A stretch of 64,000 nucleotides of DNA, from the NCBI GenBank assembly GCA_021527695.1, contig JAKFAO010000012.1:682001-746000 (forward strand). The letters are read 5' to 3'. Shown piece by piece: positions 26,296 through 38,070 of the stretch (position 1 is its first letter; every line of letters begins with the position of its first letter). The translations under genes and the position numbers were made by a program. The notes beneath the pieces were generated by a model. It saw nothing but the letters and a program-made list of their open reading frames with translations. It searched no databases and was not told where the DNA came from. Source of the DNA: Naematelia aurantialba (taxonomy: Eukaryota; Basidiomycota; Tremellomycetes; Tremellales; Naemateliaceae).

Positions 26296-28597
26296 TCACC
26301 GCATTCCCGTCGGCGTACCAATCCGCCCCGGCGTCGTCGTGCCGCTCATACTGTTCGGTCTCCGAGCCGATGCTCTCCTAAACACACCGCCTGAAGCAGC
26401 GGCGCTCTGCGCAGACTTGACTTTGGCCGCATTCGCGATCAACTCGGATATCATGCCGTTGCTGCCTTGTGTCAGCGACAGCGACCAGCAAGAGTGCGCC
26501 AGCGCCGGCACACAGAAGCATAGAAGGAGGGCAATGTGGGGCATGACGTCTCCTGCACAGGCTGGAGTCCCGCTACAGGATGCAGGGCGCAGGACGCAGG
26601 AAGACACGATCAGACGGAAACGCACTAGGTGGCCGAGTCTTGTAGTTGGGCGTCCTTGAGCTGCAAGAGATATGCCAGGAGGGCAGACGCGTCGGTCGTG
26701 GTCGATACCAACTGGTCTTGCAGACGCTTCAGTCGGGACAGGGACATGATGCTCAATTGCTCTGCGACGCCAGTCAGCCCTCAAACCTCTTCGACATCCT
26801 CTGACTCGGCTCGCACCACCTGCGCGGCGCGCAGCGACTCGGATGGGCCGGAGTACGCGAAGGGAGAAGGATCACGGTGGGGGAGGAGATCACCACGTAC
26901 CTTCTTCGATCCCACACAGTTCTTCCGCCTTGGCCACGTTGAGTGGTGGCCGTGCGCCCAGGCCATGTACCCTCGAAGGATCGTCGTTGACCAATCCGCC
27001 ACCCGCGGCGGCCACACCAGTTCCAGCACCGCCAAGTGTCGCGGGCATGCTGTTCCGCCCGCTGTTCAGCGGAACCTCGCGTCCCTTGCCTTTCTGTGAC
27101 GCAGAGTACCGGCGGCTTCCATTCCCATTGCCGCTGCCGTGGCCGTTGGCTTCACCGCGGTGGCCGGGTGTAGGAGGATTGACACTGATCTCCAATGGAG
27201 GGAGCGTGGAGAGGCGATGAGAGTCGACCTGCAAGAGCACGTCTGTTAGCTGCAGTCGAGACGACGGTGCGTAATCGGGACGCAGGGGACGAAGAAGGAC
27301 GGGGCCAACTCACCTCGTCGAGATTGACGGGCACGCCCATGGAAATGAGATGGTCGCGTCGTACGCGGGACCGCGTCCAGTCGAGGGGTTTGAGCATCGG
27401 GGCGGTAGTCAGTTGTGCATATGCTTCGCGGCTGCGGTCGTGTCAGTTCTCGCAATTAACAACTTCCAGGCATTCATCAATGTGTTGGAAGGTGGAGCGT
27501 GAGATGTTGCGGAAACTATGGAGTCGTGAAGCGGAGCACGACTGACCTCGACTGAGAGACCATAATCTGTGACAAGCCGCCCACGCTACGCAGAGGCTCG
27601 TCGTTCAGCGTCGTGTCAGACGACGAGGCAAGCAAGGGCGCCAGGATATCAGTGAGCTGGTCCAGTAGCTCGGCGCCGGATGGCATGGGCTCGAGGCTGA
27701 GGGATTGCTACGGTCTTCAGCCTGAAAGCAGGAAACAACGCGAGCGACGCAGGAAATGATGACTGCGGCCCATCTCGCGGCACGAGTTGGACACGTCTCG
27801 GGAATTGCTTGGGGATTAAGGCTGAGGCGTCGACTCACAAACCGCTCGTCCTCAACTTGCCCCACGCCATCGACTGCCTCGACCGCGTCAACGCCCTCGT
27901 CCGCAAAGTCCCCTTCTTCAAAGTCGCCAAAGTCGCCAAACCCATCATCCGCTTCGGCATCTCCGCTTCCTGGCCCAACGGCTGAAGATGATGGACCAGG
28001 GACCGGCGCTGGCGCTGGCGCGTCGAAATCGTCAAAGTCGTCGCCTGCTTGTCCGTCTCCTTGCTCGGCTCCCTGTCCATCTCTGCCAGCTTGCACGTCC
28101 TCTTCTCCTGAATGTCCATTCTCTCCCTCCGGTGGTGCAGGTACAGGTGCGGTCCTCGTATCTCCTGCTGGACCACGCGCGCCTGCTGAGCCTAATCCAA
28201 CCTCGTCTCCTTGCCCAAGCTCCTCTCCTGGTTTCCCATTCGGCGTCCCGTCATCTGCTCCTGGTCTTCCATCCGGTGTTCCATCGTCTGGCTGAATTCC
28301 GTTCTCCACACCCCCAACTAGCGCATTCTCCACACCCTCGAAAGGCGCATTCTCCACTCCGTCCAAAGGCTCACTCTCCAATCCATCGAAAAGCGCGCCG
28401 TCTCCGCCCGCACCACCATCCCGCCGATCAGAGCCCACCTCCTCAGCCTCCTCCGTTCGAGCTGCAGGCACAACCCCACCAGCAGTCGAACCAGCCGCCG
28501 CAGCCGCCGTCTTTGGCGCAGATGCCGGCGAGCCCGGAGCAGGCGTCACGGTGGTACTGGGCAGCGACGCGGTGTCTGCCCATGGGTCCGACTCCAT
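26296..28597 (-). CDS. LAA2/DUF5102-like AP-1 accessory protein
   Basis: The protein starts MESDPWADTASLPSTTVTPA. It has a long acidic disordered half with Asp-Phe motifs (DDFDDFDAPA, DDGFGDFGDFEEGDF) of the kind that bind adaptor ear domains. After splicing, the conserved part reads LSLEPMPSGAELLDQLTDIL, then APMLKPLDWTRSRVRRDHL and ISMGVPVNLDEVDSHRLST. This W-x-R-S-x-x-R-R-x-x-L-x-x-x-G-x-P-V-N-L-D-E pattern is what I recall for the DUF5102 family that includes yeast Laa2, a partner of clathrin adaptor AP-1. The last exons form a coiled coil (SLSRLKRLQDQLVSTTTDAS) and a basic tail ending GRIGTPTGMR, stop at 26296-26298. The identity rests on memory of the family pattern, so treat the name as provisional. 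The gene itself is well supported. Confidence 0.6.
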
Positions 28598-28955
28598 CGC
28601 TGTCAAAAGAGACGACACTTGGCTTGGATATGGCTCACACTCGGACAGAACAAGACCTCGACAGTGCACGAGGAAATCCAATGTTACGTAATGGGTCATG
28701 TTACGCGTTCCTACAATCCCATACTTGACACAACATCGACCCGCATGAAGCCTGGTGTCAAGCACGATTCAGTCGGGCCCTTATCGCCACGACTGTGTCA
28801 TCTGCTGATCGTTGATCATTGCATTGCATGCCTCATTCATAGTCCATGCTTTCTAGATGCGATGGGATCGCCTGCGAGAAATTGTCCTGATTTTGCCACT
28901 TCCGGCACCCACTTTCCACCCGGCTGCTCTGTTGGCCAGACCATCAGGACGCAGC
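28598..28955 (-). promoter_or_regulatory. Upstream region of LAA2-like gene / 3' side of WSC gene
   Basis: 358 bp between two minus-strand genes. It should hold the LAA2-like promoter and the WSC gene 3' UTR. No repeats or recognisable boxes were seen. Confidence 0.45.
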
Positions 28956-31900
28956 TTACCCACGACTACGGCGTCCAGCAGTAGCCGTTGCAATCGACGT
29001 CGTCGTGGCCGGTGATCTCATACTCGAACTCGACGCCTTGGTGGTGCTTGAGCTCGTCGCGGTCGACTTTGACGCGGAAGACGAGACTGAGCCCTGCCGT
29101 GCCTCCAGGATAGCGTGGTTGAAGAACGTCGTGAGCCTGTTCGATCCACCGCAGTTTGAACCTTTATCGCCCGAGCAGGCCATGTTACAATCCCCTGCTG
29201 TGGCATTTACGCCGGCCGCGCCGATCGAGTTGGCACAGTAACACTCGGAGCTATACTCCAGCCCGGCATACCCGTATCCTTTTGACGAGCACGCATTCAA
29301 GCAGTTGGCGTAGGTCATATTGGACGCCGAGGTGATCGAGTAGCTCGCAAGCGTGCGCGGAGAACTATCGACGATACAGCCGTACGCTGCCCACCCAGAA
29401 GGGAGAGTGACGACTTCAGGTGCGGTATGGAAGATGGACAGCCGCGCGCTGCCACCGCACACTTCACTTGAATTGCCCGAGCACGCCATTTTGCAGTCGC
29501 TCTCCGCGGCGATGGTCGATGCGCTGGCAAGGATGTTTCCGCAGTAACATTCGCTGGCGTACTGCACCCCGGCCATCGTGTAGCCCTGAGAGGCGCAGGT
29601 CTTGATGCACAGTTCCTGGGTCATAGAGCTCGAAGTGAACGAGTAGGATGGGAGTGCACGGCCAGAGGACAGCTCGGTCTGGCAGCCAACGTACGACCAG
29701 CCGGGGACAGATGCGCGGACGACCGCAGATGCCGAGGCCGACACGGATGCTGTTGTCAAGGTGGACGTCTTGGCTGACGAGGATGCGGTTGTCGAGGCAG
29801 ACTTCTTGGTCGATGAAGACATTACCGTTGAGGTAGACGTCTTGCCTGTCGAGGTAGACGTCTTGCCGGTCGAGGTCGTCTTGGCAGTCGAAGATGTGGT
29901 AGACGTCTTGCCGGTCGAGGTGGACGTCTTGGCCGACGAGGACGTGGTCGTCGAGGCAGACGTCTTGACTGTCGAGATAGATGACTTGGTCGTCGAGGTA
30001 GACGTCTTGGCAGTCGAGATAGATGTCTTGGCCGTCGTAGTCGAGGTGGACGTCTTGGCAGTCGAGGCAGACGACTTGGCTGATGACGACGCGGTAGTCG
30101 AAATGGAAGTCTTGAACGACGACAACGTTGCAGAAGTCGAAACCTTCATCGACGAGGCCGAGGTAGACGTCGACGTCGACGCCTTCGGCTTGGATGAGAC
30201 TGAAGTGGTTTTGGACGCGGCCGCGCTGCTGGCGACTTTAAGTGCCGCAGAGCTGGCGCTAGCACTGGCACTGGCTGTCTTGGAAGACGCGCTGCTGGCC
30301 GATAGTGTGGAGCTAGCGCCAGGTCCCCCTGACGTGCTGCTCGCCGAAGCAGATACGCCCTTGACTGAGCTGGTACTGCTGGCAGAGGCGGCCGTTGACG
30401 TCGTGCTGGTGTTGGTATAGACAAACGTGCTCAGTCGGTTACTGCCGCCGCACGTCTCGGCGTCATCCCCTACATGGCATCAGGGAAACTCTCGGGATCT
30501 CTCCTGTCCGACTCACCAGCACAGTGCGCACTGCAGTCGTCTGCAGCCGGGATGGAACCCGCTGCAAACGCGTTCCCACAATAACATTCCTCGCTGTACT
30601 CTGTGCCAGCGTAGAAGTAGCCCTTGGCGCCACAGGTCTCCAGACAGAGCTCGTTCGTCATGCTGCTCGAGGTGAACGAGTAGCCCGTGAGCGCTCGACC
30701 CGAGGTCGCTTCGGTCCGACAACCGTAGGCGCTCCACCCGGCCGGCAGCGTGGTCGTCGGGTACAGGGAAGGGTTGTTGAACAGTTCGAGGGTGGACGAC
30801 CCTCCGCAGTTCTCGTAAGTGTCGTTGGCGCAGGCCATGCCGCACCGGTCCGAGTCCAACAGTGTCGTGTTGCTAGCGCCATGACGCATCGTCACGTCGC
30901 AGTAGCATTCGCGGCCATACTCGACGCCCGCCAGCGGCATCCCGTACGACTCGCAGAACGACACGCACGCCCCGCGCGTCATGTTGTCATTGGCGAACGA
31001 GGGTCCGGTCAACGCGCGCCCCGATGTCGCTTCGGCGATACATCCCACATCAGTGTATCCGGCCGGGATGACCGACTTGAACGTCGTGTATGTCGTGTTG
31101 CCTTCTGTGTAGTTGGCGTACGACGGCTTGGTCCCATTCCCGATCCACAGGGGATTGTTCCCTGGCAACTTGCTGATGTAGTGTCCCAGCCCAACATCTT
31201 CGTCTACCAGCGCGTTCTGCGGCCTGCACGCACCGGCCGACGCCGAGTCGAGATACGGCACGAATGGCGGGCACTTGTCGAGCTCCCCGCCGACACCGTT
31301 ATCGGCATTGCACCCGTCGATGGCTTGTTGCAGCACGTTGGTGCCGTTCACAAGCGCCGGCCAGCCATTCACAAAGTCCCCATGAAAGCCATAGCCGGTC
31401 GTGTCGCCGTTGGCCCACACCCATGTAGGCTCCGAGCCATTGTTGTAGGGGAAGCTTTGCACTTCGAAGATGAACTCGTAAAACAGGGAAACGAGGTGGA
31501 CGGGATGCGACGCCGGACAGTCGCCACCATCGACGCCTCCAGACGGCCAGGCCATGTGCGATGAATGGTCAGACGAATCGAGGTTGACGCCGTCCCAGCA
31601 TGGTGGGAAATTGACTTGTGCGCGCATACCTTGCGGGCAGTTGTGTTGGAAGAAACTGTTGCGCTGCGCCCATGCCGAGTCGCCCGTGTGATCCGTGTAG
31701 TAGTCGAGGCAGACGTATGATATAGCCGCGTTGCTCGGGATGCTCGCGTTGAATGTCCGCCGGTTAGGGTCCCCACTCAGCATCCGCAACCCGTCAGGGA
31801 ACGCCTTGACTACCCCGTCAGACCCCGCACGAGGCAGGTAGTACGTGTTGGCAAAGATCAATGGGATCGCCTCGTAGGTCTGATCGTCGGGTTTGTAGTA

Positions 31901-32318
31901 GTACAGCTGTGGCACCCAGTAGTTGGACTTGTCGACGCTGACAGCTGCCGTAGTGCATGTCCCGTTACGCATCTTGGCCACATCGATCGTCTTGTCAAAG
32001 TTGGACCCGCCAATGATTGTATGCACGTGGGACGATACTCCGCCAGGAGAGACGATACTGTGCGTAGGTTAGCTGAGACTGTGGGGAGGGCAGGAAGACG
32101 GAGAGGAGGACGGAGAGGAGGCGGAGAGGAGGCGGAGAGGAAGGCGGAGAGCAGGGAGAGGGAGGCCTCGGACCGAAGAGGGGATGAAGAACAGTACGAG
32201 CCAGGACGCACGGGTCAAGCCGGGTCGTCTCGAGGTTGCCATGCGAGAGGATAAAGTACGCATCGGTCGGGAGCGCCAAGAGCGCAGGCAAGAGCTTTGC
32301 GAGCGAGCTGAACTTCAT
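28956..32318 (-). CDS. Secreted DUF1996 protein with four WSC domains
   Basis: Large secreted or wall protein. A signal peptide starts MKFSSLAKLLPALLALPTDA. After intron 1 (about 32049-32211) the DUF1996 domain reads SPGGVSSHVHTIIGGSNF, with HTIIGG as the family hallmark, and continues to about 31.2 kb with many N-glycosylation sites. Two WSC domains follow (YTDVGCIAEATSGRALTG and WSAYGCRTEATSGRALTGYS), each with the spaced cysteines and a CYCG/CYCD box. A Ser/Thr-rich stalk with tandem KTSTST-type repeats (29.75-30.4 kb), likely heavily O-glycosylated, comes next. Two more WSC domains follow (WSYVGCQTELSSGRALPS and WAAYGCIVDSSPRTLASYS). The tail is Ser/Thr-rich and basic (AGRRSRG) with no membrane span or clear GPI signal. 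WSC domains bind wall glucans, so a wall-associated role is inferred. An intron lies at about 30471-30518 between WSC2 and the stalk. Confidence 0.88.
32084..32160 (-). repeat. 11-bp (cggagaggagg) repeats in WSC gene intron 1
   Basis: About six imperfect purine-rich units (pyrimidine-rich on the coding strand) fill much of the first intron, between the signal peptide exon and the DUF1996 exon. Confidence 0.75.
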
Positions 32319-33368
32319 GGTCGTCGTCTTTGGCCAGAGCAGCCTTCCGAGAGCGCGTGAAGTGATTTACCGTCGCAGTCCGAAGAGCGTGGCCTAACAC
32401 GATCTTTGAGAGTAGCGCGATGTCAGAAAGTAGCGCGTTGTCGGAGAGTAGCGCGATGTCGGATGGTAGCGTGATGTCGGAGAGTAACGCGATGTCGGAG
32501 AGGACGAGGCCAGTGGAACCGATCCGACTGAAGATGCTAAGTCCCAGGGGCTGACCACACCATCAGCTCCAAGCTCCCCCTCACCATCGCGCCACACACG
32601 ACACCACACTCACATTACTTGCTCTCCACGATCGCCTGGTCTACCGAGTCGCTCCTAGGCTCGTTGTTCTGCCGTTGTGTATCTCGCAATCCTTGACTGC
32701 CCCAGGTATATCGATTCTCAGACGCGAGCGACAGTCGATGACCACTAGAAACCGAATCCACAAAGCAAACAAGAGAAGAAGAGACCTCCATCGCCAGCTG
32801 AAATTATCAATCTTGTTTTCAGACTCCACTCCAAGCCGTTGACGATAGCCCTCAGGAGCCCGACGTACTCCACGCCCATAGGAAGAGGCATGTCGGTTTA
32901 CCCCTTCCTACCCCCTCGACGCGCGAGGTTTCAGATCAACCATTAACTCTTAACTCTCAGCTGCTCGACTGCTCTCAGAGCCAGGGCCAGGTTAATATTC
33001 CGGCAAGGCGCCCATCCCCTTGCCAGATGCACAAGAAGACGCAGGACGGGGGGGGGGGGCTCTGGACGCCCCAACTCGCCAAAAGCGGTCAGTAAGTTCT
33101 CGAATCGCATACTCTCTTTAAGGTTTAAAACAACGGTGCCTGAGGGGGATCTGTCGGTGTTCGCGATGACTTTCCATCTTGCCGATATCCCAGTGACGAG
33201 AGCTTGCAAAGGGCAAACATATGCATGGTCGTTCCCTCGTAGCGGTCGTATACAATCGTCAATGTCATCAATATGCTCAGGATTCCTCGACTGAATTCCG
33301 GGAATGTCGGTTACGCGATAAAACAATTTGGTCGAAGAACAGCTTTCAGAATCCTGCGACATTGCGGA
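32319..33368. other. 1.05-kb region between WSC gene start and CDC14 stop
   Basis: Holds the WSC promoter with its 18-bp repeats (32412-32501), a run of twelve G (33048-33059) and the CDC14 3' side. A minus-strand ORF of 139 codons (33362-32943) begins three codons after, and in the same frame as, the CDC14 stop. Its protein has no recognisable domain, so I do not call it as a separate gene. Confidence 0.5.
32412..32501. repeat. 18-bp x 5 tandem repeat upstream of the WSC gene
   Basis: Five head-to-tail units based on gtagcgcgatgtcggaga, each differing by one to three bases, 94-183 bp upstream of the WSC protein ATG. Confidence 0.9.
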
Positions 33369-35829
33369 TCATGCTACATTTGTAAGCATCCTGCTCAAAC
33401 TACGTAACGTACTGGAAGGCGTAGATCTCATCTTCTGCAGCGTGCCTAGCACCTGCCTTGCAAGTCTCGGTGGCGTCAACAACGACCGCGTAGATGCAGA
33501 CTTGTGAGGCGTTGCAAGAGTATTCGACCGAACTTCCGGCATAGACCGCTGGGCGGCGCTTGGCTGAGGTGCTTGGGCAGTTGAAGACGTACTCTTCTCA
33601 GGTACAAGATTACGGCCTCGGGGAAGACGATCACCATGCAGCCGGCGGTCGGCGAGCTCCACTTGTTGACGCTGCGTTGGAACGCTCAGTAGTGGATGAG
33701 GCAACTCCTCCGCCTCCGCCGCCCCTTCTGAATCCGCAGGGGAAGTGTCCCGACTAGGGGGAGGGGAGGACAGACCGGTCTGCCGGTCGATCGGGACGCC
33801 GCGGCGCTTGGTGGGCCGGGCGTCTTGTTCAGATACCAGAGACAACACGCTCGACCTTGATGATGAGCGCCGCAGCGCGGGCATGTGGCTCTCAAGCAGC
33901 GCAGAGGGCGAGGTAGATGGGGGGAGGGGAATCCGAGCAGCAGCCCGTTTGGTTCCCCTTGACACTGACTTGGGGCTGCTCGGGGAGGTACCTGATTTGC
34001 GATAGTCTGTGGCTTCAGTGAGCGAAGGCGTGGGACTGGGAGGCTCGACATCGAAGCTGTACTCGGGCGTTGTTGGCGCCGATGGGTCATCATAGGACTC
34101 TGCTCGGAGTTGACGCATGGGTGATTTGCGGGGCTGACCTGCGGCGTCCCCTCCCTTTTGGACCAAATGCGCAGCTGCGGAACCGCCGGAACGACTCGAA
34201 GGTGAGCGTGGCGAACTTGATGGTATAATTCGGTGATCATGCGTCAATGACCGATGGTCGGGAAGGACACAGGCCGACTCTGCAGGAGGAGTGGCGAGAG
34301 GATTCACCGATTTGGCGGGGCTCGCCAGCTCCTTCAAAGCTTGATCTCGAGCGGCCTTGATCTCAGCTGTTTTCAGCCTCGCAACTTACCCATCCAACCC
34401 ATTTCATCTGATTCCTTATCATGTACTGCTGTTGTGGGCCAACCACCATGCCTGGGCGTACGATCCGCATGAATCCAATGACTTCTTGAGCCGAAAAGGC
34501 GTACTTGTAGATGAAATAGGCTGGTATCAGCACTGGAGTATTCTCACCTCACCACCTATCAGAACACCCGTCCTGCCAAGTCCCGCTTTGCAGTGCACTG
34601 CCACTTTTTTTCCCCGGACTTGAATGACCTCATCGGCCAAATCAATGAATTGCCTGACTATCTCGTCTGAAGGGTTTGAGCCATCGTCAAAGTACATCTC
34701 GACGTGGTCCATTCCGAGGTCTAGAAAGTGTCTTCTGTCATAGCTGCTCATCAGCCACGCTGGACCGCTGCCCAACTCACAGTTCCTCGTTCAGACGGAC
34801 AACTAAACCGACGTCTTGTTGTTGAAAGACGTCAAGAACACACTTGAAGGCATGAGTGGTGACTCTGGCCTTGGTGTGCGACAGATGTGGTCGGGACGAT
34901 CGCATCGCTTTGATCCATGCCGCCTCGTGAGGCGAAGCAAATGGGACAAATGGGCCGAGTATGTTGAGGTCGCCATTCCTGATAGTCAGATATGAGGCGA
35001 GCATAGAGCGTACTTTACAGTCTCGTAATATTCATAGTACCTGGGATCAAACGCGCAGAGATCCAATAGACCATTTGCTATTGCCTTGTGGACTCCATAC
35101 AAGCAGTCCTGGCTCGTCAGAGGAGTTATGCGGAACATCGCTCACTTGGATGGACAGGCCATGATTCATCGGCCCATGTCCGGCATCTCTGAAGGGCATG
35201 ACCTCCAAATCCCCAACCGGCATGAACGCTTCCCAGGGGTCCGCACGGCCGACAAGGAGCTGGTATGATCAGTTGCTGGGCCGGATAGAGTGAATTACCG
35301 TACAAAGTATAGAGCGGCCATGAGCGCCATGTTGGACTTTGTCTTGGAGACGGGCGAGGTGTAGAGACAAATTGGCTTGTTCCTATTCTGTCTCGCCTGG
35401 GCGTCGTCAGCAGCACATATGGTTCAGCGGACCTAAATCCTTTATGTAATGCAAGATGGTAGAGCTCACGTTGAGCTTGTCATGAATTGCTTCACAAGCA
35501 TAGAAAGTCATGGCCAGATTCAGCGGCCCATGATCCAACGCGAATGGGGTATAACTGATCTGCTCGTCCACTAATGTTGTTTCAGCTCTCACCCGGAAAA
35601 ATTCAATCGGGGAGTGAAAGATAAATGGGGGAAAGAGGTTCGCGCGTCGAGGGGAACGCGCTGGTGACTGAATCAGGTACTCACAGGAGAAAGCGACACA
35701 GGGCTTTCCAGTAGACGGATGACAGAAGGGTACCCGTCCATGGCTTTGGAATTCTCTCGCAGATAGCGTAGTGAAGACGAATCGATCGTTGAAGACAGCT
35801 ACAGGGCGGGGGAAGTCTCGCGGAGGCAT
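33369..35829 (-). CDS. CDC14: CDC14 dual-specificity phosphatase
   Basis: Phosphatase that reverses CDK phosphorylation at mitotic exit and in septation. The N-terminal domain reads RPVAVFNDRFVFTTLS, then after an intron VDEQISYTPFALDHGPLNLA and KPICLYTSPVSKTKSNMALM. The linker DCLYGVHKAIANGLLDLCAF is followed by DPRYYEYYE. The catalytic domain has PFVPFASPHE, VVRLNEEL, and the P-loop AVHCKAGLGRTGVLIG with the Cys-x5-Arg nucleophile motif. A C-x5-R-flanking segment, FMRIVRPGMVVGPQQQ, completes it. The C-terminal third (33.4-34.3 kb) is disordered, with many Ser-Pro sites (probable CDK targets) and basic patches. The start used is ATG 35829, where similarity to the family begins. An in-frame codon further upstream is possible. 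The stop is TGA at 33371-33369. Confidence 0.92.
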
Positions 35830-36402
35830 GACTGTTGCTCTGGCAAGGTGGTTGTCCAGGCGATGTGGCAAGGCTGCCGGTTCAGCAGAGTAATCGAGTA
35901 GCTGTGAGAAGGAAGGAGGGTTGACTGATGCTCCACTATGTCATCAATTTCCTGCACGTTGACGTGGGCGAGGAGGCGATGTTGCACTCAGACGGACTGC
36001 GATCCCGGGACGGGACGAGGTTGAGATGGAAGAAGCTTCTAGCAGCGAACTCGATGCTGGATGATAAAACAGAGAAGGAGAAGGAGAGACAAGAGATCTT
36101 GGGCACCAGCAAGGATGAAGATGAGGAGAGGAAAGAGCAAAGAAGGAAAGAAAAGGGAGGGGAGGGAAGGAAGGAGGGACCCCTGCATGGCTTTTGGCGG
36201 CTCGAGCACCCAAAACCCCGTGCCTGGCCCTGAAACCGAGTTTCAAAAATCAGTCGCGAGATAGGCCTGCAGCGGTAAATTCAGCCAAATGAGCGCACAA
36301 TCTCAGCAGACTGCAGACTGCATTCGAGGTATCTAGGCGGCCCAGGGATTGACAATGAATGAATGCTTGGTGGGTATATACCGACTCGTCACCTGTCTAC
36401 CC
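35830..36402 (-). promoter_or_regulatory. CDC14 promoter / carrier gene 3' region
   Basis: 573 bp. A purine-rich stretch (about 36070-36180, pyrimidine-rich on the CDC14 strand) is the only notable feature. Confidence 0.5.
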
Positions 36403-38070
36403 TCACCACAACTTGTCCATGGCTTTCAGACTCAACTCGACTCCCACAAACGTCGCGGCCTGAAGAACACCAAGGTCAGCAGCAGCGTTGGGGTCACGCG
36501 GTAGGAACATAGACGCACATTTGCAGGGAAAGCACGGGCCATGGCGGGTCCAAAGCCCTTCCACAGTGCGGTCACGCCGTCCGCCGCAATCAACTTTCGC
36601 GTGCAGTCCATAAAGCCCGCATACGTTCCGTGAGGGGCAGACTGGAGACGGGATTTGATAGTCTACAATGGCCGATCAGCGATGATCACCCTAGGAGATG
36701 ATTGAGGTCACTTACGTCAGGGGGGATGGCCAGGGCCCACATTGCTACGCCCGCTGACCCACCAGCCAGCACGATGGCTCCCAAGCTAAGGGGCGGAGAG
36801 GGAGCAGCCTCGCCGTTGGGCAGAGTGCCAGGAGCTTTCGACAGATTACGCTTCAATACCTCGTAAGTAGCAAAGTACCTAGGAGAGGATTAGATAGGTT
36901 TTCAAAGCAAGAGCTTCAAAAGGAACACCTACACAGCACTGCCTGGTCCGTCACGCGCCAGAGTCGCTCCTGTGCCGCGGAAGATGGAGCGGAGGCCACC
37001 TTCGGCATAGAGTTTGCGGAGGACGTCGACTGGTCCAGAGTATGATACATTGCCGCCTTGCCCTGCGACCTAAGACGATCAGCGCTTGGAGTCTTGCGGA
37101 GACCGCGGAACAAGGCAAGGGGTTGAAGTGGAGAAGTTGAAAGTGACAAGTGGAGCATGGGGCAGAGTCGAGTATACAGCAGAACGGAACGAGTTTTGGG
37201 GTTGAATATGGGGCGGATCGAATATGGATAACGGGTCGAAGACATAGAAGGGCCTGAATACCCAGACGAGTCAAGAAAACCCCACTAACCTGGAGTAAAA
37301 CTTTCACGCGCTCTGCCGGCCCAGCAACCAACGTCGCCGGCACTGCGCTTAGCCCACCAGCCACGGCAATCTCAGGTATAGACAGCGCCTGGGTGCTGCG
37401 CTTCGGTGTCGCAGCGTAGACTATCCGCTTGCCCATGTCGTAGCCCTACGCATGTCAGCACTGCACCGGTTGGCGTGCAGCGTGGAGGCGACTTGCTGGG
37501 TAGGAAACCGGATTGCCAGAGAGAAATGAAGATTGTAGGATATAGGAAGGAAGATGACAGGAGAAAGAAGGGCACATTGCAAGAGCGCGGAGGGTCGATT
37601 GCAGGATGGGAAAATGGCTGATTTGGGTGGGAGGTGATCAAGAGACGAGCGGACGTACCCAAAAGGAAATGGCGAAGATGGGCGTGACGCCGATTAAGGG
37701 CGGTGTGATGCCGCGGTACATCCTATACTGTCAGTCTGCTATCGGATGTGCTATTTCCCTCCATTCCTCCCATCTTCCTACCCTTGCTTCACAGGCATTG
37801 GGGAGATGCAGCGCAGCTTCAGGGTATGGGGAGAAAGACTTACCCCCTGATACCATCCGCAGCAATCGTCTTCCGCACCACATCCACCGCACCGCTATAC
37901 GTCCCCGGAGCCGCCGTCTGCAGCCGGGTCTTCGTCAGGTCAAACGGGTGCCCCACGAGGACACAAGAGATGCCCCCAAACCCGCCTGAGAGGAAGGACT
38001 TGACGGGATCAACAGTCTGCTTGGCGGACGTTTTGTTGATGGCCTCGAGTTCTGCTGCGTCGTCTGACAT
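36403..38070 (-). CDS. CRC1: Mitochondrial carnitine/acylcarnitine carrier
   Basis: Inner-membrane solute carrier exchanging acylcarnitine and carnitine, needed for fatty-acid and acetyl-unit import. The protein starts MSDDAAELEAINKTSAKQTV. Its three mitochondrial-carrier repeats carry the P-x-D/E-x-x-[KR] signatures: GHPFDLTKTRLQTA, AGPAERVKVLLQVAGQG and IPPDTIKSRLQSAP. The third repeat and C-terminus (GTYAGFMDCTRKLIAADGVT, then WKGFGPAMARAFPANAATF) match the carnitine carrier subfamily rather than ornithine carriers. Five or so short introns separate the repeats. The end is SLKAMDKLW, stop TGA at 36403-36405. It is divergent from the unknown gene at 38.9 kb. Confidence 0.92.

Noticed and set aside
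29761..30420. A 219-codon + strand ORF rich in Val/Asp/Glu
   Set aside because: It is the antisense shadow of the Ser/Thr repeat stalk of the WSC protein. The repeats keep all frames open, and the minus strand has domains and splice sites.
32394..32609. Small ORF encoding a six-residue repeat upstream of the WSC gene
   Set aside because: It lacks an ATG start and splice context. The 18-bp repeat is better explained as promoter DNA.
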